A DNA stretch of 64,000 bases from Nemopilema nomurai (taxonomy: Eukaryota > Cnidaria > Scyphozoa > Rhizostomeae > Rhizostomatidae): positions 2,957,233 through 3,021,232 of the forward strand of contig ML133454.1 in NCBI GenBank assembly GCA_003864495.1. The letters are read 5' to 3'. Position numbers and translations under genes: made by a program. Below are positions 12,696 through 23,335 of the stretch, one piece after another. The notes beneath the pieces are model-generated. The model saw only the letters and a program-made list of their open reading frames with translations, ran no database searches and was not told the origin of the DNA. The number at the start of each line of letters is the position of its first letter. The first letter of the stretch is position 1.

Positions 12696-12981
12696 CAACA
12701 ACAGATATCATCTATTTGAAAGAGGGAAAATTGAAAGTGATAAAACAACACGCACTTGCATTTTACCTCTTTCTTTTTAGGTTTTTGAAAAAGAGGTTCT
12801 TCATTGACCGTGGACTCTTTTGACAATATAAACAGGGCCTTTACAGCATACTAAGGAAGGGGGCAATTTGGCGGTTGCCCCTACAGTCCCCACTAAGTTG
12901 ACAAAGACTTTGCCCCCTTCAGAGAACGTAAAAGCATCCGTGTTTATTCATTGTTTATTTCTTTGTTTAAAACTCAAAATA

Positions 12982-13287
12982 TTATGAAGCTGCAATAAAT
13001 AAATCACGCCATATCTGGTCGTGTTTTATTGTATTTATACTTGCATCGGCAATGTCGTTCGGATTCTGCTTAAATAGAGCAGCCATCGAAAATGGATTCT
13101 TTGGTGCGTCATAAGTTTGATAGGTTGCTATAGAATGCTTTTCTTTTTTGACAGCCAAGTCTTTATGATACTTTATGTTATGAGATGTTCGATAATCATC
13201 ATCAAATGTTTGGTTACAGCCGTGTACAAGACATTTCAATTTAGCTCTTGTCTTTTTCTTGCGTTCGCAGAAACTTTTTGGCCACAC
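12982..13287 (-). pseudogene. C2H2-like zinc-finger fragment, possibly transposon N-terminus
   Basis: A 101-codon open frame with one Cys-Cys...His...His unit (CLVHGCNQTFDDDYRTSHNI then KYH) preceded by a Lys-rich stretch. Zinc fingers of this kind precede the catalytic domain in several transposase families, and a hAT C-terminal block lies about 290 bp downstream on the same strand. I infer an internally deleted hAT-type element. It could also be a short independent gene; there is no splice or promoter evidence either way. Confidence 0.4.
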
Positions 13288-13772
13288 AGAGAGAAGAAAG
13301 GTAGTGAAATACGTTTATTGTAGCGTTGGACTTTTGAGATCAAGGAAGGGAAAATTGCTTAGAGACCCAAACTTTTTAGATGACTAAAATCACAGTAAAT
13401 GTGAGACGGGGAAGTGTGATAGTGTGCTAGTTCTGGGTTTGTTTATTTTGCTAATTATTGCCTTTGCACCTTTGCAACTTATCACCTTTCACGCATTCGA
13501 TTGTTTATAATTACTTTTGCTATTTAATTGCTTCAGTAATTACTTCCCTAGAGGTATTTGGTATCATTGTTCAGTTTACTTAATTAGACTTGGGGGTAAT
13601 ATCGTTTGTATTGATTTTTTTGTGTATAAATACTTACCCATCTAGTATTTCAGTTAGTGTTTGTTTATGTAATATTTTCGGCTTGTTGCATTTAGAATTA
13701 GAGTGAGCAAGTGGTTTGCGGTACAAAACTTCACAATAGCAAGAAAAAGTGGAACTAGTTTTCGCATACTTA

Positions 13773-14190
13773 GGCCCCGTTTACACGGGAACGGATCCGC
13801 ATAGATCCGTACCCAAACTGGCTACGATAGGCCTTGCGTTTACACGGGCACGGTAGGATCCGTACCTTTTCTTAGAGAGATCCGTACCTTTTTGGGCACG
13901 ATTAGAGAGCGTATCCATTTGGATCCGTTCCTTTATCGGCGCCGTGTAAACGGGTGGATACGGATCCGCAAAGGCACGGCAGTGAAACGAGACCATCAAA
14001 CTGAAAATTAACAACCACCTTGTCATTGCGCATGCTTAAAAAGAGAGATTCGCTTTTGGTCCGTTCCCGTGTAAACACTTTGTAGTTTAGGATCCGATCT
14101 CGTGTAAACGCTTGTGCATCGTACCCATATCGTACCTAAAAGGTCCGGATCTTTTGGATCCGTTCCTTTTACTCTCGTGTAAACGGGGCC
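13773..14190. mobile_element. Harbinger-like MITE, 418 bp, with TTA target duplication
   Basis: Perfect 15-bp terminal inverted repeats GGCCCCGTTTACACG / CGTGTAAACGGGGCC are flanked on both sides by TTA (13770-13772 and 14191-14193), the 3-bp TWA duplication typical of PIF/Harbinger. The interior is built from repeats of the same vocabulary: GTTTACACGG near 13837, GTGTAAACGG near 13945, CGTGTAAAC near 14070 and 14100, and about eight GGATCC-containing blocks in both orientations, so it can fold extensively. It encodes nothing; short frames within it are by-products. Confidence 0.85.
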
Positions 14191-14193
14191 TTA

Positions 14194-15423
14194 AAGTACT
14201 TTTTCGTGCGACACTCCTCCGAATATGCAAACGTCGGAAAATAATCTCAAAAGCTGCTGCTAGACAAGAATGACTAATGCTGTCATCATAAAAGACAAAC
14301 GAGACTCTTAAATGGAAAATAGCACAGTCCAATTTGAAGCTCGTTCTATTTGAAGTTTGATTATTTAAATGATAAATATATATCAGAAAGTACAGGGTGT
14401 GATAGAATTAGTCCTAGTTTGGTAATATTGGAAAAGACAAGGAGAAAATGCATGGTTTGAACATTTAGGCACGAAGTTAGATATTTCAAATCAACCAAGA
14501 GAGTCCACATTGTTCGCCAATAATCTTGACAGCTCTTTTATCACAATGTGATGTCCTGCTACTCTAATCGCTGTGGTTTATTAAAAAAGACCTTTGGCTA
14601 CAACAAAAAGCAACATGGGGTTCACGCGGGAAAATAGAAATTTAAATGGAAACAAGAAAGAAAGGGGGATCAAAGTAAGTTGGATGTGCATGGCTTAGTT
14701 GGATAAGAAAGGATTGATAACTTTTATAGCAAATCGCAATTATTCAATGATCTGAAAAGCACTTTATGAAGTAAAATCATTCTCAAGACGACCCGTAGAA
14801 TGAAACGAGAAATTGGTTAAATATTCCATTGCTGTTTCCATTGATGTAGATGAATGCGTTGGAGCCCGATGACTGAATGATATTCTTGATAGCCGATGCC
14901 TCAAAGTGCCTGTTTACGCAGTTTTGAGCACCTGCAGATGTTTAGTTTGCTTATAAACTAAACTGCGAATGAAGGCGGCAATAGCAGAAATCGAGATTCA
15001 AAGAAGGCGAAAGAAAAAGAAACCTTCATTTTAACACGAATCGACATTTGAATGCGATGCATTGAAACTGCAAGATATTGTTGAAATGTTCCTATAACTC
15101 TTTGTAAAAAAGAAGAAATTACCAACTGAGGAAATACTGCAATAAGAAGAACTTCGTGTTTACACCAGCATGCAACATTGAAATCAGAATGAAAGGTAGG
15201 GTGATTTGCTGAGGCGGTCCAACAAAAGCTGGATCGATCAATATTTGTAAAGCATTTTCAGTAAATCAGTGAAAGATAGAACAACATGAATAATGAATTG
15301 GCTTTTTTCACTTTGTTTGAACTGACAGCTGCGGTAAGTTATCTTGGAAAGGAAACGTGCCAATTGGATGCTGATTGATACAGGCCCACTGTAAGCGGAT
15401 CAGCAACCAGATACAGGCTCTGA
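14194..15423. other. Gene-free upstream region of the GPCR gene
   Basis: AT-rich, no coding signal. Probably holds the promoter and 5' UTR of the GPCR gene at 15424, possibly including a spliced 5' non-coding exon; none could be fixed. Confidence 0.35.
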
Positions 15424-16437
15424 TTGTGCAGTCAAGAGCATTGCAAAGCAGTTTACCGTTTCAAAGGCAGTCCACAAGCCAATTTGGAGTTGATTAGTTG
15501 GGTCTTCTTGATTGGAACGAGTGCAGAAATGGCAATTGGGACCGTCCACGTGGCTATTCTCACGTTGTCAATCATCGGATTGTGTCTCAATGCGTCGGAA
15601 CAAGTGATGCTGCTCAAAAAGCAAGACCTTCGAAAATCTTTCACAATTTTGATCTTGCTTCTATCCGTCAGTGATTGCTTCATTTGCTTGTCATCTATTG
15701 GCAGGGTCATTGGAATCGCCTTGGATTTGACAGTGGGTCGCAACTCTCTGTACGACGCAACTTCGTTTTCGCTCGTTCTTCTCGGATTTCTTGGCAACTC
15801 CACTATCATTTGGCTTATGACTATAGAGAGACTTATGGCTACTTGCTTTCCATTTAAGCACCGGAGGCTGGTAACAAAAGGGCGGACAGTGAGAACGGTC
15901 GGTTTGCTATGGACACTGTCCACGGCCATCTCAGTTCTGGCAGGGTATTTGCAGTGTAAATCAGGCGGACAGTACCTGGTGGCACCGCAAATTATGAGGT
16001 GGTTCTTCATTACCACATTCGTTCTGCTACTCACGCTCTACAGCATCATCTTTATCCAGGTGCGGCAGAACAATTTAAGGCAAACCCGAAGGAATCAAAC
16101 ATACAACGAGGCAGACAGAAATCGTGGAAAACGCTTGCGGAACAAGCAGCAACGACGCATTTTGAATCTCTCTTGCAGAATTGTTTCAGTATTTTTCCTG
16201 TGCCATTCCTTGTTCATTGCGAATAGCTTATTTAACCCACGCTCAACAGACCTTGATAAGTGCTCCTTCACAGCCGCCGGAGTTTGCTTGATAATCACGG
16301 TCGCATCGGTCGACCCACTGCTTTATTTCTTCAACATTCGCAGCTGCCAACGTGGAAGCAAAGGTGACAATCATTCGACTCAAATATCCTCGAGCACTCG
16401 AGCCTCCGAGAGAGGTATCGATTTAAAAGATAGATGA
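15424..16437 (+). CDS. Rhodopsin-like (class A) orphan GPCR, intronless, up to 337 aa
   Basis: Seven hydrophobic segments fit a plasma-membrane class A receptor, with TM1 at about residues 36-58 (MAIGTVHVAILTLSIIGLCL, then NA as the GN equivalent). TM2 carries LLLSVSDCFICL in place of LAxAD. The end of TM3 reads TIERLMATCFPFKHRRL, a DRY variant, and TM7 carries SVDPLLYFF, a DPxxY form of NPxxY. The TM6 CWxP motif is absent (FFLCHSLF). I see no Cys at the usual start of TM3, although extracellular loop 2 has one (LQCKSGG), so the standard disulfide may be missing. The C-terminal tail is short and Ser-rich. The true start may be Met35 just before TM1 or the first Met. Ligand unknown; such intronless divergent receptors are abundant in cnidarians. 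Confidence 0.85.
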   Translation: MCSQEHCKAVYRFKGSPQANLELISWVFLIGTSAEMAIGTVHVAILTLSIIGLCLNASEQVMLLKKQDLRKSFTILILLLSVSDCFICLSSIGRVIGIALDLTVGRNSLYDATSFSLVLLGFLGNSTIIWLMTIERLMATCFPFKHRRLVTKGRTVRTVGLLWTLSTAISVLAGYLQCKSGGQYLVAPQIMRWFFITTFVLLLTLYSIIFIQVRQNNLRQTRRNQTYNEADRNRGKRLRNKQQRRILNLSCRIVSVFFLCHSLFIANSLFNPRSTDLDKCSFTAAGVCLIITVASVDPLLYFFNIRSCQRGSKGDNHSTQISSSTRASERGIDLKDR

Positions 16438-18903
16438 AGCAAGCACTTCACGAAAAGGTGTTCTTTGAAAAACGACTGTTGCTGCAGAAATGTAGCTCGA
16501 TTTTGTGCATCATTCGTTGTCGGCAATATAACAAATAGAATGCGACAAAGCGACGAGACAGAAAGCTAGTTTATAGTTACAACATTCAAAAATCGAAATT
16601 TTGAACATTCAAAATGTAGGCATGTCAGAATGGATCAAAATACTGCGAGAATGTTTCTTGCCTGCTTGAGTCTTCAAATATTCAACTCAGGGAAGCTGGA
16701 AGCTGTTATGATGGTACAATGAAATATACTGCGGTGATATCAACCGAGTTCTGATGTTCTGTTTTTGTAGTTAAAGATCAAGTGAAGAAATCAAGCTGAC
16801 AGAATCAGCATAAATAACGAAAACTTTCGCTCTAACAAGACAACTTTTTTTCACTCATTTTCAAATTGAGAGTAGTATTTTTAAGATATCAATGATTGTT
16901 AACAAGTATTCCTTTATTCCTTTATTGTAGGTTGAACATAAACCAGGTCATTTAGAAAGTTTCTTTGCTGCAATAAGCAAAGTTTTTCATTGTTCTCCTT
17001 CCATAAGGTTTAGATGAATTTTTAAAGCTGAAGTCTTGCACCAATTAGAATAAGTGAAAACAATGTTTCGAGCTGCAGAACTCCAAAGTGATCCGGAACA
17101 AAAACAGTATGCCAAAACTATGTTTCTGTCGCTCTGTTCTATTCTTGTTTTTATTCAATAAAAAACTCACAAAAAAATCCTAAATCAGTGTTTAAGAACT
17201 ACGAAATTACATCACAAGGATGAAATCTAGGAGGAGTAATGACAACTCCCAAGCATAACTTACCATTTTTATAAGAATGCCAAATTTTTTGCCGAGCCTC
17301 AATATTTTTAAAAATTTCGATTTTGAGCCTTAGATTATTATTGAACTATTCTTGCCCAATGTGTAAACTCCCCTTACGCTCAAAAAAATATATAAAATTT
17401 TGGGATTGCTTCATCATAAACAAACAGAAAACAAATTTGATTAAAATGCAATATCTAACGATATGAATAGGATCCAAAAAGCGTTACCATATTTCAACAC
17501 TGCGACAGTTGTTTCACTTTGGGAGAAAATTCAGATAAAAGAAAAAATTAATCTTGATGAAGGTTGGCATTAGTCTTATTCTTAAATTTTAGCAATTTTG
17601 AGCCTCAATATTCCTAAAGACTTTAATTTTATAACAAAATGTGTATAGCACACTGACAAGGCCACGTATTCATTGGTTAAATTAGAATGATACATACACA
17701 AAGAAGTAGGCAGATGAAATTGAAACTGCAAGAGAAAAGACTTGATGGCGAGGTAGCACGAATCTACCAATGGTGTGACTTTATTGAAAAGTCACCTCAA
17801 TCGTGTTTCTATTTCGTCTGTTCTAGTTTCTACTAGAATCTAGGATAAGCTGTCTCATGGTCATAGGTATTGTGAGACAGTGACGCTCATAACATGAAAG
17901 CAGAAATGATCACTTTGTACACTTTAATAACATCTTGTATTTCGTGAGGAACTAAACAATGCTTTCTGATGAGGATGACCCTGTGGTTTATTCTAGACGT
18001 TCACACGACCTTCCAGAAGAAAAGGATCTTTACAGTCAAGAAAATGACCTCAGCGTTCAAGTAAAAACTTTTGAAGTCAAGTAAATAATCTTTGCAATGA
18101 AGCCTCGCTTCTCGCGTCCAAAATGCAAGACTTGGGCCTAAAGAGTAGCTTTTAGGAGAATCCATCAGTTTAAAATGACTTCATTCGCCCCATCTCCTCT
18201 CCCATTCATTAATCTAAAAGCGGGTAGCAACATAAAACCCTTATTAATAACCTTCGAGATTTGCTAATGAACCAAGAATGTTGCAAAAGTTACATTCATT
18301 GCAAACGTTAATTAAAAAACTAAAGTTGATTGAGTATAATCATAGTTACAACTAAAATAATAACAATGAATAGAGTTAAGAAAATCATGATTATCTTGCT
18401 GGCCCCTGTGCTAGAAATAAGCAAATGGCAAAAGGAGGTTCGCAATTAGTTGAGAGTAACACAACGCGCTTATCGAATGTCTAATACTAGGCAATCAGAA
18501 GCAGCTAAATCTTTGAAAATTCAAAAGGAAGAAAAACTCTGAGCAACCATGATGTCTGTTTGCACTTCAAATCAAACAAGAAGTAAAGCAAATGTTTCAT
18601 ACTAATGTTTTGGAACAGTGAAAACCTATATTTTTGCATGCTAAATAAAGGGACATTTTTGCTCACAGGTGGCCATTTTAGTTAACATTTGACAATTATG
18701 CATTTTCTGAGGGCGAAAAGAAGCATGGATCCGCCGTTCCATGTCTTTAGTAGAATGGAGGAATGTTTTAAAAAGGGAACGCTTTTACTGCTGAAAGGCC
18801 TAAAGCTTTCTCAGGAGACAATCGCCGCGGCGTCTATACACGGGGGAATTTGGTGAGGCTCACCTAAACTCCACCCACATTTGCTTACATCACAGCATCC
18901 ACG
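16438..18903. other. Gene-free stretch downstream of the GPCR gene
   Basis: AT-rich and without coding signal. It includes an AATAAA at 17157-17162, 720 bp past the GPCR stop, which is a possible polyadenylation signal. A cluster of three perfect short hairpins lies at 17775-17880 and is described among the findings. Confidence 0.45.
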
Positions 18904-18911
18904 CAGTTTCA

Positions 18912-19056
18912 AGGGCTCCGACGCAGGTTGAAAAGTGGAGGGGCCAAGGAAGATTTTAACAATCAAAACAAAATATATTTAGAAAAGCTCTATTATTTCA
19001 CAAAAAAGTACGGGGGCCATGGCCCCCCCGGCCCCCCCCCCTTCGTCGTAGGCCCT
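18912..19056. mobile_element. 145-bp MITE with near-perfect 8-bp target duplication
   Basis: Ends read AGGGCTCCGACGCAG (left) and CTTCGTCGTAGGCCCT (right), imperfect inverted repeats. Flanks are CAGTTTCA (18904-18911) and GAGTTTCA (19057-19064), identical at 7 of 8 positions, the duplication size of hAT elements. The right half contains a G/C-rich palindromic core (ggggccatggcccc). No coding capacity. Confidence 0.7.
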
Positions 19057-19338
19057 GAGTTTCATGATGTTTTGAATTAGACTGCTGGTAAAAGAGAGAC
19101 CTAAATTTGAAGAAGATGCTTATGAGACAGAGGCATTGCTTCAGGCTCCAATATTGTTACAAAATGGGATTTATTCATTAGATGCAGTCTGTGGTGAAGG
19201 CTGCTTCAGCAAAAATGCAAAAGGGCCAAGTGATAATAAATCGATAGATCAAGGCCAATATATCATTGATAGACATTGTACGAAAATATTGATACTCAAA
19301 GTTACCTAGTAGAAAAATTGGGAATATGAATACAAGGT

Positions 19339-20772
19339 TTAGAGTAGAAATTTAGAGCTTTTTGGATTATCGTACGCAAAATAGTCATCCGCCATGAGCA
19401 AGGGGCACTCATGAAATTCTGTTGTGTAGTCGTAAATGAGCTCTAGCTTTTGTGGCTTGTGCTTCGGCCCTCCAAGATATCCACAGTCTTCCAGGGTTTT
19501 ATGAGGATCTAAATCGATTCTGTTCCCTTGAACATCCTCATCATACACTCGAACAAACCGCAGAGTCCCTCCGTGTCTGTCATTTATGACGTCAATCAAA
19601 CCTTGGATGGTCACGTGCGTATGAACGAGAACTCGAAAGTGGCCAGGGTAATTGTGAATCCGCAGAAATGTCAACAGCTTCATGTCTATTTGAACAAATC
19701 TAAGAAGAAAATTAGTTTTGCAAATCAAACTTTCTTTATATTCCTCTACGACAAACCATCTTAAATCTAATATTTACATAATGTATAGAACTCAATGATG
19801 CAGATAAATGATTGAAGCATTTATTCTATCTAATGATAAGCCAAAATACTAAGAAACAAGTTTACCTAGGAAACTTTGTGTCGCTTGGCTTCCATAGTTT
19901 TAACTTGCAGTTTGGACACTGTTCTAGATCCTCCCTATGTATCCTCAAGATTGGCAAACCATCATCTGGAAGTGTTTCTTCAGGCTTGTAATACCTCACC
20001 CCTTTTGCAAATTCAAGGTAATCTAACATTCCATCATTATTTTGATCCAAGAGTCTTGAAAGCACATGCAGCTCTATGTTTGAGCAAGGTGCATTAAGGT
20101 CCCACATTCCAGCTTGAAACTCACTGAATGACAGAGAGCCATCTCCATCTTTGTCAAACTTTCTGAAAAGGTCTATGGCTCTAGAGTTGTGCGCTCTGAT
20201 CCAGTTGTTGATTCGGTTTATGAATGCTCCATGAAGCTCATGATTCTTCTCAAACTCAGTTATCTCATTTTCAAGCTTTTCCTGCTAAGACAAAAAAGCT
20301 TTAATGGAAAGGATAGCAATAATGCATTTGCAAGTAAAGGTGTAGTAATTAATAATTCTGTAAGCCAGCAACTCACAATCTAAATTTATTTATGGTCACA
20401 ATTTGTTTAACTTCTCACTGTCTCACTGTCAACTGTCTCAAATTCATAATCTTCAAGAATCCACTGAATATATTTTAGGTTAGCCTGGATGCATGGCAGT
20501 TCCAAGCATACAAAATACTCATTGAAAAACATAGTAAAGAAGAAGCAAAAATTGCTATCTAATTATAGTTTGATTTGTGACCAAACTAATAACATTTTCT
20601 CATTTAAAAGGTTTGCATCATTTTCTCATTTGAAATTAAGCCTTGAAAAAATCCAGTTTTTTTAAGATTGTACAGCATGCTCTATAAAGAGTTTAGTGGT
20701 CTAAGTTATTGAAAAAATTAAAAATAAACCTGGGCAAGATCTGTTTTTGATCTTTTCACAGCACTTTTCTTT
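19339..20772 (-). CDS. EF-hand plus ubiquitin-like-fold protein, 3' three exons (5' partial)
   Basis: Exons on the minus strand are 20772-20730 (small, tentative), 20281-19866 and 19699-19339. All have GT/AG borders, the phases agree, and together they give 272 residues. The middle exon holds two canonical EF-hand loops, DKDGDGSLSFSEF and DQNNDGMLDYLEF, both with acidic or Asn residues at positions 1, 3 and 5 and Glu at 12, so calcium binding is likely. The last exon encodes about 110 residues with the pattern of a beta-grasp/ubiquitin-like domain (FRVLVHTHVTIQGLIDVIND, then LDPHKTLEDCGYLGG). The residues between the two domains contain CPNCK, a lone CxxC. The first small exon is basic (KKSAVKRSKTDLAQ). 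The acceptor at 20281-20284 is a TAGCAG tandem site that could add one Gln. A minus-strand AATAAA lies at 19170-19175. I cannot name the human orthologue. Confidence 0.8.
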
Positions 20773-22357
20773 CTACAAGATACAAAAAGCACTTATATGG
20801 AGAGAGACAAAGGTTTAATGTATTGCAGCAACAGATACAAGAAAACACACAGGGATGATCACTGCCCATTGAGGAAAAAAGAAATGCAAAAGATGGAAAT
20901 AACTGCAAAGGGAAAGAGGATTACCTTATAAAAGAAGCTTTGTGAATGAAGAAATTGTCAAAGAATGAGGAGAACTTTAAAGGCCAAAAAATAGCTACAA
21001 AAGAGGAAAGGAGATTCAAAGCCAAAGGTAAATAAATGAGACCAGCGTTAGTTGTTGGCAGAAGAATAGCACCACAGATTAAGTAAAAAAAGCTGGGGAG
21101 ATTTTTCAAAATGATGCTAAGCAGTGGAAGCATAATCAGCATGCTTGCTTCCTTAAAATGGAAAGTTTTCTCTTCAAGCTTGCAGCATTACTAGTATGCT
21201 GTGTTTTGTGGTACAAAGTCTAAATCCACATAGATATGATGGATTTTTTTATACCAATACATTTTACAGCAAATATAGTATAATAAGACAATAAAAGCTA
21301 ATATTTTATCAATAATGAACATCAAATGAAAGACGTTTTCAAAATTCTAGATAGATATGGAGAGCTGTTTAGAAATCCTAATGAAATCAAGAAAATACCA
21401 AATAGCTTAACTTTGCAGCTCTGCATAAATAATAAATACAAAACTGCAGTTGAATGAAGTTTTGTCTAGAACAAGACAAGGTCTAGATCTAGAATTGAGG
21501 AATATAACAGAGATCAATCACCTTGGGAGTGGATACTAAAAATATTCTGTGGAGCCAGTCAAAACTCTGGATAGCTGTGTGGTAGGGCTATAAAAACGGG
21601 TCGGGGGCAAGAAGGAAACTTCTTTTATTACTCCCTCTACACTCCCTTTACTTACTTTACATTTCAAGGAGCGGTGATGATGCTTATGTGTAAATTTCTA
21701 CTCAGCTGCACCATTGCTGATTTGGCCTTACGTTTGCTTGGTGGGCAGAGAACTCGGAGACAGAGAAGTATCAGAAGGGACACTTGTACAACTGTTGATG
21801 ACTGTTCCTGACTGAGCTTATCAGAAATCAGCGGAATAACATCACATTGTGCTTACACGAGAAAACACATCGAACAAAATGAATGTGATGTGATAATCAT
21901 AACGACATATTTAAAGAGATTGTTATTCATGTTCATTATGATGATCACTGCTTCGTAATTCACTGCAGTATAAAAAATAGAGAATATAAATCAGGGATGT
22001 ACATTTTATAGATCAGGCTTCATCTGATGGAGTATCCTAGCACGTAAATAATGCGCATTCTAACTTTTGAATAACTGTTCCTGAAAGCAAAGAATCGAAA
22101 GCACAACGTACTTTGTAGCTTTTTTTCCGGTAGGCATTTCAGAAGTTTGTTTCAAAGAAAAGAGGGCTATCGAGTCTCCGCCATCTTTGTCTATTTGAGA
22201 TTGTTACCATAGAAACATCAAATCGACAGTTCTGGACACGAGCCAGTCCCTTTCCAGGACATGGTTCAATTATTGCCAGTTAATTAGGCAATCATTGTTT
22301 GTTAGAAGTTACTATTACCGAACAATGCTTAAGATTTTTATATTAATTCCTCATATA
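20773..22357. other. Upstream region of the EF-hand gene; no firm exon
   Basis: Probably contains the remaining 5' exons. A minus-strand open patch at 21732-21851 looks coding-like, but its splice phase does not fit the next exon, so it is not called. The rest is AT-rich and featureless. Confidence 0.4.
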
Positions 22358-22461
22358 CACAAAAGGGACAAAAGTATGGAAACGAAGGCCCTAAAGATAT
22401 GGCTTCGAAAATGTCGTATGCGGCTGTTGAAAACGGTTTTGACTACTTTGGCTCTAAATTA

Positions 22462-23161
22462 CACTACCGTTCAAAAAGTCTTGGGACGATTCGAAGTATC
22501 GAAAGATGCTTATTATAAAAGCTTTAAAAAACATACATTTGATCCTCTCTTATTAAGTACGACAACCGGATATTTCCATGTAACTTTTATAAGACATTGT
22601 TCATGTGTCGAAGTATTTTAATTTTGCCAAATTATTTGAAAAGATTAACCGTGAAATTTTTGTAGGCCAGAAACATGAACATGGAGGTTATCAAGTTTCG
22701 TGAAATATCATACGAGAAGCGTCTGGAAATTATCTTTTATAAAAATTTTGGTAAAAGCTGCCAAGAAACTGCATCAATTGTTGGCTGCTCAAATAATGCA
22801 GCTTTCGCTGTTTGCAAAAAGTTCCTTAAATTTAGAACCGTGAAAAATTTGCCAAGGGTCGGCAGACCGAAGAAGTTCCCGACGCCAAGACATTAAAGGT
22901 CTTTATTGAGAGATCAAAAAACAGGATATATCTCGATTAATTTGCTAGAAGGTCAAAGCGCAGAGGTTGCAAATTCTGATAATTAATTATAATCAATAAA
23001 TAGAGCTGAAATTTTGCAACTTGTTGATGTTTTTACTGCGTTATTCAGACCATTTTAAAGGATAATGTTTCAAAAGATACATTTTTGATCGCCTTAAATT
23101 GTTTTCATTCGCCAGAAAATTCGAAACTTCGAATCGTCCCAAGACTTTTTGAACGGTAGTG
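22462..23161 (+). mobile_element. Inner Tc1-like element, 700 bp, nested in the outer element
   Basis: Inverted repeats of about 36 bp start CACTACCGTTCAAAAAGTCT and end with its complement; TA at 22460-22461 and 23162-23163 flanks them. Size is less than half that of an intact Tc1 element. Only the N-terminal helix-turn-helix part of a transposase remains. Confidence 0.9.
22675..22896 (+). pseudogene. Truncated Tc1 transposase, DNA-binding N-terminus
   Basis: 73 codons with the paired-type helix-turn-helix of Tc1 transposases (GKSCQETASIVGCSNNAAFA) and the GRPKK hinge (PRVGRPKKFP) where the second DNA-binding half should begin. It stops right after the hinge, and no catalytic DDE domain follows. 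It sits inside the 700-bp inner element. Confidence 0.75.
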
Positions 23162-23335
23162 TAGAACTTGACGTGACCAAAACAATAAAAAAATTTAAAG
23201 AAACTCTCCTTTTCACGAGATATCACAAATATTGTCGACATAAATCTTGTTAATCAAAGAAAAATATAAAAAGAGAAGTATGATGAAAGTCCGTGAATTG
23301 TCAGGAGGTGGACGAGTTGCAATTAAACATCTGCG

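Noticed and set aside
12845..12920. Inverted GAAGGGGGCAA words 50 bp apart as a tiny transposon
   Set aside because: Only about 11 bp match and no target duplication was found; too weak.
13781..14332. Two 81-codon minus-strand frames
   Set aside because: The first lies wholly within and the second overlaps the Harbinger-like MITE; they have no family features.
20921..21142. 73-codon hydrophobic minus-strand frame
   Set aside because: Leu/Ile/Phe-rich because of AT-rich DNA; no membrane-protein family pattern and no link to neighbouring exons.
21732..21851. Coding-like minus-strand patch (DKLSQEQSSTVVQVSLLILL) with AG and GT borders, as an upstream exon of the EF-hand gene
   Set aside because: Its donor is in phase 1, while the next tentative exon needs phase 2, and the sequence shows no EF-hand or related feature. 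Possible but unsupported.
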